From assembly GCF_018613195.1 (NCBI RefSeq), contig NZ_JAGGQQ010000008.1, positions 310,001-374,000 of the forward strand: a stretch of 64,000 nucleotides of DNA. The letters run 5' to 3'. The translations under genes and the position numbers were made by a program. The notes beneath the pieces were generated by a model. The model was not told where the DNA came from. It did no database searches and saw nothing but the letters and a program-made list of their open reading frames with translations. Source of the DNA: Bacillus sp. ISL-45 (GTDB taxonomy: Bacteria > Bacillota > Bacilli > Bacillales > Cytobacillaceae). Below, one piece after another: positions 26,604 to 34,834 of the stretch (position 1 is the stretch's first letter; each line of letters opens with the position of its first letter).

Positions 26604-27200
26604 ATGAAGAAAATGCTTACATTATTATGCCTCATATCGGCTGTTGGAATAATTCTAGTGACGTTTGCTGGTTTGGCAGCTCCCCCTCCGACGGAAGTAG
26701 AGGAGAGAAAAAAAGAAGCACCTTTTCAACTGATCGGGACTGTCACCGCTGATGAAAAATTCAAGGATACATCCCGGGATAAAGAATACCCGCAGCAAAT
26801 TCGGAGAATGAGTTTAAGAGTGGATCGCTTGATTAGGGGATCTAATGAAGTGAAAGAAAAGACGGATATAGAAGTGTTTTACTGGTACATACCGTCCTGG
26901 CAGTCTAATGAATACACCGGAGGAGAAAGGATGGATATTGCAGTAGGTGATGTTATAGAAGTTTGGCTGACTGATGGAGAGCATGGATTGGAACCGGCAT
27001 TAGGCGGCAATACAGTCGAACATATTAAGTATGCAGAAATTCGTAAGGAACCAGTGCCTGAACCTTTCTTGCATCAGATACAACGAAAGTTTTCCTTTTA
27101 TTTAGCGGAATATATAGAAGTATTTGTCTTGTTAATTCTTTCATTAATTTTGTTAATAATCTATTTTTCGGCACGTAAATCAGCAAAAAAAGCTCAATAA
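26604..27200 (+). CDS. Membrane protein with extracytoplasmic beta domain, unknown (198 aa)
   Basis: N-terminal signal anchor (residues 5-26), a beta-rich outside domain (38-150) with FQLIGTVTADEKF and MDIAVGDVIEVWL strands, and a C-terminal membrane helix (about 168-190) followed by basic KSAKKAQ. The FxLIGxV...GD.IEVWL pattern looks OB-like and resembles the 185-aa secreted protein at 34256-34813 in layout. No family is recognised. GAGAGGTG lies about 11 bases before the ATG. No partner gene is adjacent. Confidence 0.6.
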   Translation: MKKMLTLLCLISAVGIILVTFAGLAAPPPTEVEERKKEAPFQLIGTVTADEKFKDTSRDKEYPQQIRRMSLRVDRLIRGSNEVKEKTDIEVFYWYIPSWQSNEYTGGERMDIAVGDVIEVWLTDGEHGLEPALGGNTVEHIKYAEIRKEPVPEPFLHQIQRKFSFYLAEYIEVFVLLILSLILLIIYFSARKSAKKAQ

Positions 27201-27275
27201 AAGATATAAAAACACTTATCAATAATTATGGTACTTTTTGCACATCTATCACTGACTCTAATACCTTCGAAAATC

Positions 27276-27329
27276 CTTTAACGCAGTACATCGGTGGGGG
27301 TCTGACCCCCACCGATGCGCCGCGTTAAT
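27276..27329. repeat. Family B palindromic repeat, copy 7
   Basis: Core ATCGGTGGGGGTCTGAC and complement perfect; outer arms CTTTAACGC / GCGTTAA partly paired. It lies 65 bases upstream of the cpdB-like promoter. Confidence 0.93.
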
Positions 27330-27393
27330 TTGTTAAATTCTAGCATGTAATTAGTCCTATTTGTTAAATATTTATTAATATAGAAAAAATCTC

Positions 27394-27422
27394 TTAACTT
27401 TTAGTTTCTGGTAGGCTACAAT
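27394..27422 (+). promoter_or_regulatory. Sigma-A-type promoter of the CpdB-like gene
   Basis: TTAACT (-35), 17-base spacer, TACAAT (-10); predicted transcription start near 27429. Confidence 0.6.
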
Positions 27423-27428
27423 AGCTTT

Positions 27429-27442
27429 TGCAAGCGATTACA
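27429..27442. promoter_or_regulatory. cre site at the predicted start of transcription
   Basis: TGCAAGCGATTACA fits TGNAANCGNWNNCA fully and covers the predicted +1. A site there normally means CcpA repression, so this surface nucleotidase is likely under carbon control. Confidence 0.7.
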
Positions 27443-27461
27443 TTATTTAGGGGGAAATACC

Positions 27462-29981
27462 TTGAAAAAGATGAAGAAACTAGCTGCAACGGCTATAGCG
27501 CTTGGTCTAATCATACCTCAAGCGACACCAATGGTTTCATATGCAGAGGTTATGGATCAAGACATAGTTAAGCTTCGCATTCTCGAAACGACTGACTTGC
27601 ACTCCAACATGATGAACTACGATTACTATCAAGATAAAGAAGTATTAAACTTCGGTTTTGCCAAAACAGCAACATTGATCAAGAAAGCGAAAGAGGAATC
27701 TCCGAACAGCTTGCTGTTTGATAACGGTGACCTCATTCAAGGAAGCCCAATGGGCGATTACATTGCAAAGGTAAATAAATTGGAAAATGGTGAAGTTCAC
27801 CCAGTATATAAAGCCATGAATCTATTGGGCTACGACGCAGGTAATCTGGGAAACCATGAATTCAACTATGGACTCGATTTCCTTGACCGAACGTTAAAAG
27901 GCGCGGAATTCCCTTATGTTAATGCTAACGTCTACATTGATGATGCTACTGATGATAAAAATGCATTCACACCTTATGTTATTTTAGATAAAGAAGTAGT
28001 TGACGGTGATGGCGAGAAACATACGATTAAGGTTGGTGTAATCGGGTTCGTTCCTCCACAAATCACTCAGTGGGATGCAGCGCGAATCGGCGGACAAGTC
28101 ATCGCTAAGGATATCATTGAAACAGCGAACAAATTCGTTCCAGAAATGAAAGCAAAAGGTGCAGAACTGATCGTTGCGATTCCTCACTCTGGAATCGATG
28201 TCAATGCAAATGGAAAGAACGAAGAGAATGCTACTTACAACTTGAGCAAGGTTGAAGGAATTGATGCTATTCTTTTCGGACATTCTCATGCTACATTCCC
28301 AAGCAGCAAGTATGAAGGCTTAGCAGGCGCTGATCTGGAAAAAGGAACGCTGAACGGGGTTGCGACTGTTCAGGCAGGTATGTGGGGAGATAACCTGGGC
28401 CTGATTGACATGACTCTTGAAAAAGATGCTGCTGGTAAGTGGACAATTACTGACACTAAGAGCTCAACCCGCCAAATTTTCACTAAAGATTCTACAGGAA
28501 CACATTCAAATGCAGAAGTGCATCAAGGTGTTGTTGATGCAGTTCTGCATGATCATGAAGCTACAAAGAATTATATGAAAGGTGCACTTGGTAAAGCAAC
28601 TGCTCCAATCAACAGCTATTTCTCACAAATTAAAGACAACGAAGCCATTCAGGTATTGAATGAAGCTCAAAAATGGTACACAGAAAATGCAATCCAAGGA
28701 ACTGAATTTGAAAAGCTTCCAGTTCTTTCAGCAGCTGCACCATTCAAAGCTGGTACTCGTGACAATCCAAATTACTATACAAATATCCCTCAGGGAACTT
28801 TGCAAATTAAAAACGCTGCAGACTTATACTTGTATGATAACAACACCTTACATGCAGTAGTTGTAACCGGTGCGCAGCTTAAAGAATGGCTAGAAATGAC
28901 TACTGGCCAGTTCAACCAGATTAAAACTGATACTGCAGACGAACAAATTCTTGTTAATGGCGAATACCGTTCTTACAACTTTGATGTAATTGATGGTGTT
29001 ACTTACGAAATCGATGTAACAAAGCCGGCTAAGTATGATGCAAAAGGAAAGGTAGTTAACGCTGATTCTAGCCGTATTGTTAATCTGCAATTCCAGGGAA
29101 AAGCAATTGACCCAGCACAAAAATTCGTAGTTGCAACAAACGACTACCGTGCATCTGGAACTTTCCCGGGAGTACAAGGTTCTGAGATTATAGTAAAATC
29201 TCCAGAATCAAGCAGGGAAGTAGTATCCGCTTATGTTCTTGAAAAGAAGGTCATTGACCCGACTCCAGATATGAACTGGTCATTCAAGACAATTGAGGAA
29301 GATGTAAATGTATACTTCTTATCCTCGCCAGAAGGGCAAAAGTTTGTAAGGCCAACTGATAACTATAAGTATGTGGCTACTCAGGAAGACGGTTTTGCCA
29401 AGTATTCTATCGATATGAGTACCAAAGCTACTGTCCCTGCAGAAACACCACAAAGATTCAAAGATGTTAATAAAGATCACTGGGCGTTTGATTTTATCGC
29501 TCAATTAACTGAGATGGGCATCATCAAAGGCAAGTCAGCTGATAAATTTGATCCAAGCGGAAATGTAACAAGAGGAGAATTTGTATCGCTGTTGGCTAGA
29601 ACTTTGAAGCTTGAAGCTGCTAAAGAGCATCCGTTCAAGGATGTTGGAGGCGTACTTGAAGCTGATATAGCAGCTGCTTACAAAGCAGGTATCACAGCTG
29701 GCATGACGAAAGACAAGTTCGATCCAAACGCACAAATCAACCGTGAGCAAATGGCTACAATGCTTGTCCGTGCTTACGAATTCAAGACAGGCAAAAAATA
29801 TGACACTACATCACCAGCTAAATTCACTGATGTCAGCAAAGTCTCCAACTTCGCTAAAGAATCAGTCAACGAAGTAAACCAATTAGGCTTCATGGTAGGC
29901 ATCGGGGGCAAATTCGAGCCAAAGAACAAAGCCACAAGAGCACAAGCAGCAAAAGTCGTATCACTGCTGCTTAACAAATAA
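27462..29981 (+). CDS. 2',3'-cyclic-nucleotide 2'-phosphodiesterase / nucleotidase with SLH anchor (CpdB/YfkN type)
   Basis: Wall-bound enzyme that should strip phosphate from extracellular nucleotides. Signal peptide (1-28); metallophosphatase domain (35-330) with metal-ligand motifs TTDLHS (D45, H47), DNGDLIQG, GNHEFNYG, AIPHSGID and FGHSHA; 5'-nucleotidase C-terminal domain (about 370-610); three SLH repeats (about 660-835). TTDLHSNMMNYDYYQ is the CpdB version of the first motif, where the substrate is a cyclic nucleotide. The start is TTG 27462, 7 bases from AGGGGG; ATG 27471 is too far. The SLH tail is an addition relative to enterobacterial CpdB. A cre covers the transcription start. 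Confidence 0.9.
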   Translation: MKKMKKLAATAIALGLIIPQATPMVSYAEVMDQDIVKLRILETTDLHSNMMNYDYYQDKEVLNFGFAKTATLIKKAKEESPNSLLFDNGDLIQGSPMGDYIAKVNKLENGEVHPVYKAMNLLGYDAGNLGNHEFNYGLDFLDRTLKGAEFPYVNANVYIDDATDDKNAFTPYVILDKEVVDGDGEKHTIKVGVIGFVPPQITQWDAARIGGQVIAKDIIETANKFVPEMKAKGAELIVAIPHSGIDVNANGKNEENATYNLSKVEGIDAILFGHSHATFPSSKYEGLAGADLEKGTLNGVATVQAGMWGDNLGLIDMTLEKDAAGKWTITDTKSSTRQIFTKDSTGTHSNAEVHQGVVDAVLHDHEATKNYMKGALGKATAPINSYFSQIKDNEAIQVLNEAQKWYTENAIQGTEFEKLPVLSAAAPFKAGTRDNPNYYTNIPQGTLQIKNAADLYLYDNNTLHAVVVTGAQLKEWLEMTTGQFNQIKTDTADEQILVNGEYRSYNFDVIDGVTYEIDVTKPAKYDAKGKVVNADSSRIVNLQFQGKAIDPAQKFVVATNDYRASGTFPGVQGSEIIVKSPESSREVVSAYVLEKKVIDPTPDMNWSFKTIEEDVNVYFLSSPEGQKFVRPTDNYKYVATQEDGFAKYSIDMSTKATVPAETPQRFKDVNKDHWAFDFIAQLTEMGIIKGKSADKFDPSGNVTRGEFVSLLARTLKLEAAKEHPFKDVGGVLEADIAAAYKAGITAGMTKDKFDPNAQINREQMATMLVRAYEFKTGKKYDTTSPAKFTDVSKVSNFAKESVNEVNQLGFMVGIGGKFEPKNKATRAQAAKVVSLLLNK

Positions 29982-30003
29982 TTAGCATAAGTGATATATT
30001 CAT

Positions 30004-30042
30004 AGAAAAAAGAAAGCCCTCCATCTAAGGAGGGCTTTCTTT
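30004..30042 (+). terminator. Rho-independent terminator
   Basis: AGAAAGCCCTCC / GGAGGGCTTTCT with a 6-base loop and flanking A and T runs, after the nucleotidase gene. Confidence 0.9.
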
Positions 30043-30046
30043 ATCC

Positions 30047-30092
30047 CTTTAAAGCATCGGGGGTCTGACCCCCGGTGCGTTAGTGCGTTAAA
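30047..30092. repeat. Family B palindromic repeat, copy 8
   Basis: CTTTAAAGCATCGGGGGTC and partner ending GTTAAAG, with a looser right arm. It lies directly after the terminator. Confidence 0.92.
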
Positions 30093-30138
30093 GTTTGTTA
30101 ATTACCAAAACAAAAACCCTCTTCAAAAAAGGGGGTTC

Positions 30139-31974
30139 CTATACAACAAATTCTTTTTCTGCTTTTGTATTTATATCGTACTGCTGAATGATCATTTCGA
30201 TAAACTGCTCTGCGTAATAGGCATCAAACTGTTCGCCAGCGCATGAGCGTATTTCCTCAATTGCTTCGGCAAAGCTTTTCGTTTTCTGGTAAGGACGCTC
30301 CGTTGTCATCGCATCAAAAGAATCAATAATGCATAGCATCCTGGCAAGCTTTGGTATGCTTTCTCCTTTTAGACCGTGAGGGTAGCCTTTTCCGTCGTAG
30401 CGCTCATGATGCAGCTCTACCAGCGGGATTAGTTCTTGAAGCTCCTTATTGGTAGAAATGATTTCTTTTCCCCAGATTACATGCTTTTTGACCATTTCCC
30501 ATTCGTGAGGGTCGAGCTTTCCCTTTTTGTTGATGACATCCCTCGGTATTTCCAGCTTACCAATATCGTGGACAAGGGCGCCCAGCGTAAAAATACGGCG
30601 TTCATGATCCGAAAGCTCAATTTTTCTGGCAAAATCAACTGAATACTGAAAAACCCTTTTGCTGTGGCGGTACGTATAAATATCCTTAGATAAGAAAATT
30701 TTTAACTGCTGCTCTGCCTCTTCGAATTGTTTTTCAAAGGAATGAGAAGAATCTAGTTGCTGATCGGTTTTATCATAGATATGGACCATGTTTTTACCCT
30801 GTGCTTTAGAAAAATAAAGTGCCTGATCTGCCTTATTTAAAAGTTCAGCAATATTATAGGTCTCTCTTTCAAATTCAGCAATTCCAGCAGAAAAGGATAG
30901 GCAGCCATAAGGAAGGATTTCAACACCATTTAACGCTGTATCATTAATGGTTTTCCTCACCTTATCAAGGAAAGTAAATGCCTCTTCCTTCGTTATATTC
31001 GGCATAAGGACAGCAAATTCTTCACCGCCGTATCGAGCAACCAGGAATTCCTGTTTTTTTGAATGCTGGCGAAGCAGCGTGCCGAATTCTTTTAACAGTC
31101 TGTCACCCTGGATATGTCCGAACAGGTCATTGTATTTTTTAAAATCATCAAGGTCGATCAGCGCAACGCTGAGAGGCTTGTAGTTTTCCTTAAGTGATAT
31201 AACTTCCTTTTCGAGTTGTTCCTTAAAATAGCCATGATTATATAGTCCGGTCAAGTAGTCATGCTTTGCTTTCTGTGAAACCACCTGGAGATTCTGAAAA
31301 TGCTGGTTAAAGGCAACTGACAGCAGAAGTGCAATCGAGACGAATAAGAAAAGCCCGAAAATATTCTCATGCTGCATTAAGATTGCTAGCACCAGCGAAA
31401 GGAGGAAAATAATGAAATAGCTAACCTTGAAAGTCCTATCTCTAAGAAAACCACCGAAAACATTCAACAGACTTTCTTTTTGCGCTAGGAAAAAATAAGT
31501 GCTGACAAGAGTGGTATTCAAAATGAAATAGACCGTTAAAGCGGCAATATAAGGGATGATATTTGATGAATTAATATCGCCGACTTCTCCGCCAAACAAA
31601 AGGAATGCGTAGTAGGCTGAAATAATCATGATGGAATAGATAGAGAAGTTGAACACATGCTTCCACCATTTAATTTTCCACTGAATGACTGTAAAAATAA
31701 GGGCGAACATGAATAAGATATCAAGTGTGTCACCCAATCCATACAGGAATATAGCTGCAAGGAAAATGGCGGAATCCATAGAGATGGAGTTGCCATCTGG
31801 CGGCAGAGGAATAGGGTACTTATCAACAAGCAGAACTGCACCAATAAGTGCATATATTAATACAGTCTTTGAGCTAGCGTCAAAATGTACCTGATGGAGA
31901 GCGACGAAGCCGAAAATACCAATCAAGGAAATTAATATTAAATAGAGATTTGAAGCGTTTGTTATTTTCTGCAT
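30139..31974 (-). CDS. Membrane GGDEF / HD-GYP dual-domain c-di-GMP protein
   Basis: About 611 residues: seven or so N-terminal membrane helices (10-225), a GGDEF domain (about 235-405) with intact signature (YGGEEF) and DYLTGLYNHGYF, then an HD-GYP domain (425-605) with HD at about 469-470 (LVHDIGKLEIP) and HHERYDGKGYP. It may both make and break c-di-GMP; HD-GYP enzymes hydrolyse it to pGpG or GMP. Both signatures look active. The ATG at 31974 has weak GTGAGTG-like support; an in-frame GTG at 31983 is the alternative. A DUF5317 gene and a 28-aa peptide gene lie just upstream on the same strand, so all three may be cotranscribed. Confidence 0.88.
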   Translation of the reverse strand: MQKITNASNLYLILISLIGIFGFVALHQVHFDASSKTVLIYALIGAVLLVDKYPIPLPPDGNSISMDSAIFLAAIFLYGLGDTLDILFMFALIFTVIQWKIKWWKHVFNFSIYSIMIISAYYAFLLFGGEVGDINSSNIIPYIAALTVYFILNTTLVSTYFFLAQKESLLNVFGGFLRDRTFKVSYFIIFLLSLVLAILMQHENIFGLFLFVSIALLLSVAFNQHFQNLQVVSQKAKHDYLTGLYNHGYFKEQLEKEVISLKENYKPLSVALIDLDDFKKYNDLFGHIQGDRLLKEFGTLLRQHSKKQEFLVARYGGEEFAVLMPNITKEEAFTFLDKVRKTINDTALNGVEILPYGCLSFSAGIAEFERETYNIAELLNKADQALYFSKAQGKNMVHIYDKTDQQLDSSHSFEKQFEEAEQQLKIFLSKDIYTYRHSKRVFQYSVDFARKIELSDHERRIFTLGALVHDIGKLEIPRDVINKKGKLDPHEWEMVKKHVIWGKEIISTNKELQELIPLVELHHERYDGKGYPHGLKGESIPKLARMLCIIDSFDAMTTERPYQKTKSFAEAIEEIRSCAGEQFDAYYAEQFIEMIIQQYDINTKAEKEFVV

Positions 31975-32046
31975 TTTAATCACTCACATATATTAATTAG
32001 AAAGGAGAAGGAGGACATTAAACCCATCTTCCCCCGCTTTTTTACA

Positions 32047-32133
32047 TTAGATAAGTCTAAAACCAGATGTCAAAGCAATAATTAAAGAACCAAGGATAAT
32101 TGCGTTAAGTACGATACCTTTTGTATTTTTCAA
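32047..32133 (-). CDS. Hydrophobic 28-aa peptide, translationally coupled to the DUF5317 gene
   Basis: The sequence TTGA joins the TGA stop of the upstream gene to this TTG start. GGAGGTG, 7 bases before, lies inside the last codons of the upstream gene. The product is K/N-rich at the start (MKNTKG), then one hydrophobic helix (IVLNAIILGSLIIALTSG) and ends FRLI. Such spacing is rarely accidental. Function unknown; a small membrane subunit is a reasonable guess. Confidence 0.55.
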   Translation of the reverse strand: MKNTKGIVLNAIILGSLIIALTSGFRLI

Positions 32134-32726
32134 CTTGTTTCACCTCCTTTCAATTGAAAGGAGACGTCGTCTTTCGGTTTATTATTTAAATGGCCAAGCA
32201 TTAAATGCTGGATGAATATGAAAATGCCGATATTCATTAAAACATCGCCAATGCTGATTACCTGGTTTTTCGGATATGGATCAGTAAGAGGGATAATGTC
32301 TCCCAGAAAGCCCAGGTTTGTGGAACTTGTCAGCACGGCATGCTTCGCGTATAGCTCTGTTTTAATTGCTTCAATATACGCTGGATCCAGTATGACAGCA
32401 GCTTCCATTGAAACGGGCATCCGGCCGCCGTTAACAGCCATAACTAGAAAATTTAAGAATACGCCTATAAAGATAAGCACAACCCCTTTATAGTGCCGAT
32501 TCATTGCCAAAAAGAACAACCCTGCAATATATACAAGCATAAATACTAGGCCGCTTGCCTGGCCAAGTGCTGGAATTTCATTCTGAAGTGAAAAAACGGC
32601 AATCTGGACGAGCAAAAGAAGTGGAAACACCCAGCCGAATTTTAACTTTAGAGTTGCAAGAGATTTAAGGCTGCCTTTACGAAGATATCCGACAATAACT
32701 GCTAAAATAATACCATCAAAAACCAT
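32130..32726 (-). CDS. DUF5317 family membrane protein
   Basis: 198 residues with about five hydrophobic helices (2-16, 30-45, 57-77, 80-98 and a C-terminal one near 163-180). The conserved-looking NGGRMPVS motif (about residue 109-116) and an acidic loop lie outside the helices; this pattern is what I recall for DUF5317. It probably resides in the cytoplasmic membrane. It stands upstream of a 28-aa peptide gene and a GGDEF/HD-GYP gene, suggesting a link to c-di-GMP signalling, but no activity is known. Confidence 0.7.
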   Translation of the reverse strand: MVFDGIILAVIVGYLRKGSLKSLATLKLKFGWVFPLLLLVQIAVFSLQNEIPALGQASGLVFMLVYIAGLFFLAMNRHYKGVVLIFIGVFLNFLVMAVNGGRMPVSMEAAVILDPAYIEAIKTELYAKHAVLTSSTNLGFLGDIIPLTDPYPKNQVISIGDVLMNIGIFIFIQHLMLGHLNNKPKDDVSFQLKGGETS

Positions 32727-32921
32727 AGTATATGCTCCTGTTTAGTTTAATTGGAATAAGAAGAAAAATATAACAATTCACTCATTTTTTTAGTATATCA
32801 ATATCTGAATTTAATAGAAAGAGTCTTTTTACACGATGAATTTCAATCGTCTTACAATTTTGTGTTTGTGTTGGATATTTATCAGTTATTATTTCGTTAA
32901 AATTACATGAGTTTGAGTCCG

Positions 32922-32952
32922 AAAAAAAACACGCTGTAATATGACAACGTGT
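32922..32952 (-). terminator. Terminator of the PapR-like peptide gene
   Basis: On the minus strand ACACG-T-TGT pairs with ACA-G-CGTGT, followed by eight T. It lies 70 bases past the stop of the short gene, supporting a separate transcript. The rest of the 296-base gap to 32726 is AT-rich, with only a possible promoter for the DUF5317 gene. Confidence 0.75.
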
Positions 32953-33022
32953 AAAATGAGTTTCTTTCCAAATAAACTTTTACAAATATTTCATTTTAAG
33001 TATATTATTAACTTAGGTGTTT

Positions 33023-33154
33023 TTAGTGTTCGAATGGCAGGTCAACAGTTGGCGTTGGTGCTTCTGCATGTGCGGAAGTTTGAGCGACAGGTACAGCGAA
33101 TGACATAATACCTAGAATAGCGATTCCGAATAAAATTTTAGATAGTTTTTTCAT
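33023..33154 (-). CDS. PapR-like signalling pre-peptide ending in DLPFEH
   Basis: 43 residues from ATG 33154, 7 bases from a strong AGGAGGG; the preceding ATG 33157 is only 4 bases away. Basic start (MKKLSK), a hydrophobic export segment (about 7-23), an Ala-rich cleavage region (SAHA-EA), then TPTVDLPFEH at the C-terminus. PapR, the signal of PlcR in the Bacillus cereus group, is about 48 residues, is exported and cut, and its active C-terminal peptide is ADLPFEF. The match of the end, size, export signal and divergent PlcR-like gene together support a pheromone precursor. In B. cereus papR lies downstream of plcR on the same strand; here it is divergent. Confidence 0.78.
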   Translation of the reverse strand: MKKLSKILFGIAILGIMSFAVPVAQTSAHAEAPTPTVDLPFEH

Positions 33155-33272
33155 CATAATCCCTCCTGAGAAAAATATACCATGTTATTAAATTATAGGT
33201 ATTTTTACTTACAAGCGATTATTAGGGTATTTTGTTGGGATTTTCCGATAGAAACCCCTTTTATCGACAACG

Positions 33273-33292
33273 AATATTCTTATAGGAATATT
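33273..33292. promoter_or_regulatory. Near-perfect 20-bp palindrome before the plcR-like gene
   Basis: AATATTCTTATAGGAATATT, 18 of 20 positions symmetric, ends 25 bases before the start codon. The right part, CTTATAGGAATATTTAAA, recurs as CTTATGAGAATATTTAAA before the metalloprotease gene. It has the size of a PlcR box but not the B. cereus sequence. Candidate autoregulatory site. Confidence 0.55.
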
Positions 33293-33317
33293 TAAAGATA
33301 GGATAGGAGATTTACAT

Positions 33318-34196
33318 ATGACAGAATTTAATTTTAAAAATCTAGGTGAATCGATACATTCCATAAGAGTCAAACTTGGAATCAGTCAAAAGGACCTTGC
33401 CAGCGGAATTTGCAGTCAATCGCAGATCAGTAAGATTGAAACAGGAGAAATTAGTCCCTATATCCATACTCTAGTGAATATTTCTGAAAGATTGGGTATA
33501 AACACCAACCACTTCATTAATCAAATTTCCAAAGAACATTATGAGTTTGTCACCCAGTCGAAATATAGAGTACGTGAGCATATTAAAAAGAAGGACTATA
33601 GGGAAGTAAAAAGGATAATCAGTAAACTCGAGAAGCATCCATCTTTTCAAAATATTGAGGAACGACAATTCATTTCCTGGCATAAAGGGGTGTGTATTTA
33701 TTATCTGGATCATGATTTTGAAAGAGCCATTCAAGCGTTGAAGGCTGCCCTGGATTTAAAGGATTCCATCCAGGCGACTGAGCAGGATATCCAGATCATC
33801 AATAGTACAGGAATTATTTATGGGGAAAAAGGAGAGTGGGAAGCGGCGAAGGAATTATTTTTGAAAGCTCAGGAAATTTATAATAAGGCTTTATATCCGA
33901 TGGATTTTTCAATCTTGATCAGGGTTTACTATAATTTAAGTAAAATTTATTACAGACTCGCTGATGGTCATAGTGCTTTGTCTGTAGCGGACAAAGGGAT
34001 TTCTTTGGCACTTGAGAATGATTCGAATTACTTGCTGGGTGAGCTTCTATATCAAAAAGGGTTTATTTTTGCTGAGCGGGGCGATGTGACACAGGGTATT
34101 TATTTCCTGCAGCAGGCAGGTGCGATTTTTAATCTTCAGGAAAAGGAAGGTTATATACAATTGGTGCAGGACAAACTGGCGATGTTCCGGCAATGA
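33318..34196 (+). CDS. PlcR-like RRNPP quorum-sensing regulator
   Basis: 292 residues, close to the 285 of B. cereus PlcR. HTH_3 DNA-binding domain (8-62) with LGESIHSIRVKLGISQKDLA, then TPR-type helical repeats (about 75-290) of the kind that bind a re-imported peptide. The first 55 residues align by eye with PlcR (KLGSEIKKIRV...LTQKQL; ICHQSEVSRIESG against ICSQSQISKIETG). A PapR-like peptide gene is divergent 160 bases away, which argues for PlcR rather than a lone Xre regulator. Start ATG 33318 follows AGGATAGGAG. A secreted metalloprotease unit downstream on the other strand is a likely target. Confidence 0.85.
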   Translation: MTEFNFKNLGESIHSIRVKLGISQKDLASGICSQSQISKIETGEISPYIHTLVNISERLGINTNHFINQISKEHYEFVTQSKYRVREHIKKKDYREVKRIISKLEKHPSFQNIEERQFISWHKGVCIYYLDHDFERAIQALKAALDLKDSIQATEQDIQIINSTGIIYGEKGEWEAAKELFLKAQEIYNKALYPMDFSILIRVYYNLSKIYYRLADGHSALSVADKGISLALENDSNYLLGELLYQKGFIFAERGDVTQGIYFLQQAGAIFNLQEKEGYIQLVQDKLAMFRQ

Positions 34197-34214
34197 AGCG
34201 CCGGGCTAGCCGAT

Positions 34215-34245
34215 AAAAAAAGGTGTAGAATTGTATCTACACCTT
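34215..34245. terminator. Bidirectional terminator between convergent genes
   Basis: AAGGTGTAGA / TCTACACCTT around ATTGTA, with six A on the left that become T on the minus-strand transcript. Confidence 0.85.
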
Positions 34246-34255
34246 TGAGCTCAAA

Positions 34256-34813
34256 TTATTTTTTATCCTTTAAATCTTCTGGAATAACCTGATTCTTGTA
34301 TGCTTCCTTGAAGGCCTTCATAATTTCAGATTTTTTAGCTTCGCTATCGATTTTGAGATCGCCGTAAGCTGGGACTACAGTATGCCAGTTTTCAGATTCT
34401 AAGTATCTTGTTGCGAATAAATATGTTTCACCCGGTACAAGAAGCTGATCGTCTTCAATCAGAAGAAGTTCTGTTTCGCCTTCTTCATTTTCCAGGTAAC
34501 CACCTTGTTGATTGACAAGAACCTCACCAGACAATTTTCCTTTTACCGTTGAGATGACTTCAACTGTAAACTGTGTCTCCGGACCCCCATCAAGTGATTT
34601 TGTTCCAGCTTGTTCGATGACTTTTCCAACGAAAACATTATCAGTTGCTCCTACAAGTTTTCTTTTATCTGAAAAATCATCAATGAAATTTGCATGTGCT
34701 TCCCTTACAACAACGTTATCTGCACTTGCTTGTTGGTTATTTATATAATTTGCACCCAAAAACCCGCCTGTAATGACGGCTGCTAAAGTTAGTGAGAAAG
34801 TAATCTTTTTCAT
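34256..34813 (-). CDS. Secreted protein of unknown function (185 aa)
   Basis: Signal peptide (1-31, cleavage near ASA-DN). The mature part is beta-rich: VFVGKVIEQ, TQFTVEVISTVKGKLSGEVLVNQQGG and a VPGETYLFATRYL strand, OB-like in order, with an acidic loop (ENEEGETE) and a Lys-rich helical tail. No family is recognised. It starts 21 bases after the metalloprotease stop with AAAGGAGG, so the two form an operon and this may be a partner, inhibitor or co-secreted effector of the protease (inference). Confidence 0.65.
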   Translation of the reverse strand: MKKITFSLTLAAVITGGFLGANYINNQQASADNVVVREAHANFIDDFSDKRKLVGATDNVFVGKVIEQAGTKSLDGGPETQFTVEVISTVKGKLSGEVLVNQQGGYLENEEGETELLLIEDDQLLVPGETYLFATRYLESENWHTVVPAYGDLKIDSEAKKSEIMKAFKEAYKNQVIPEDLKDKK

Positions 34814-34834
34814 GGTAGCGATTCCTCCTTTAAA

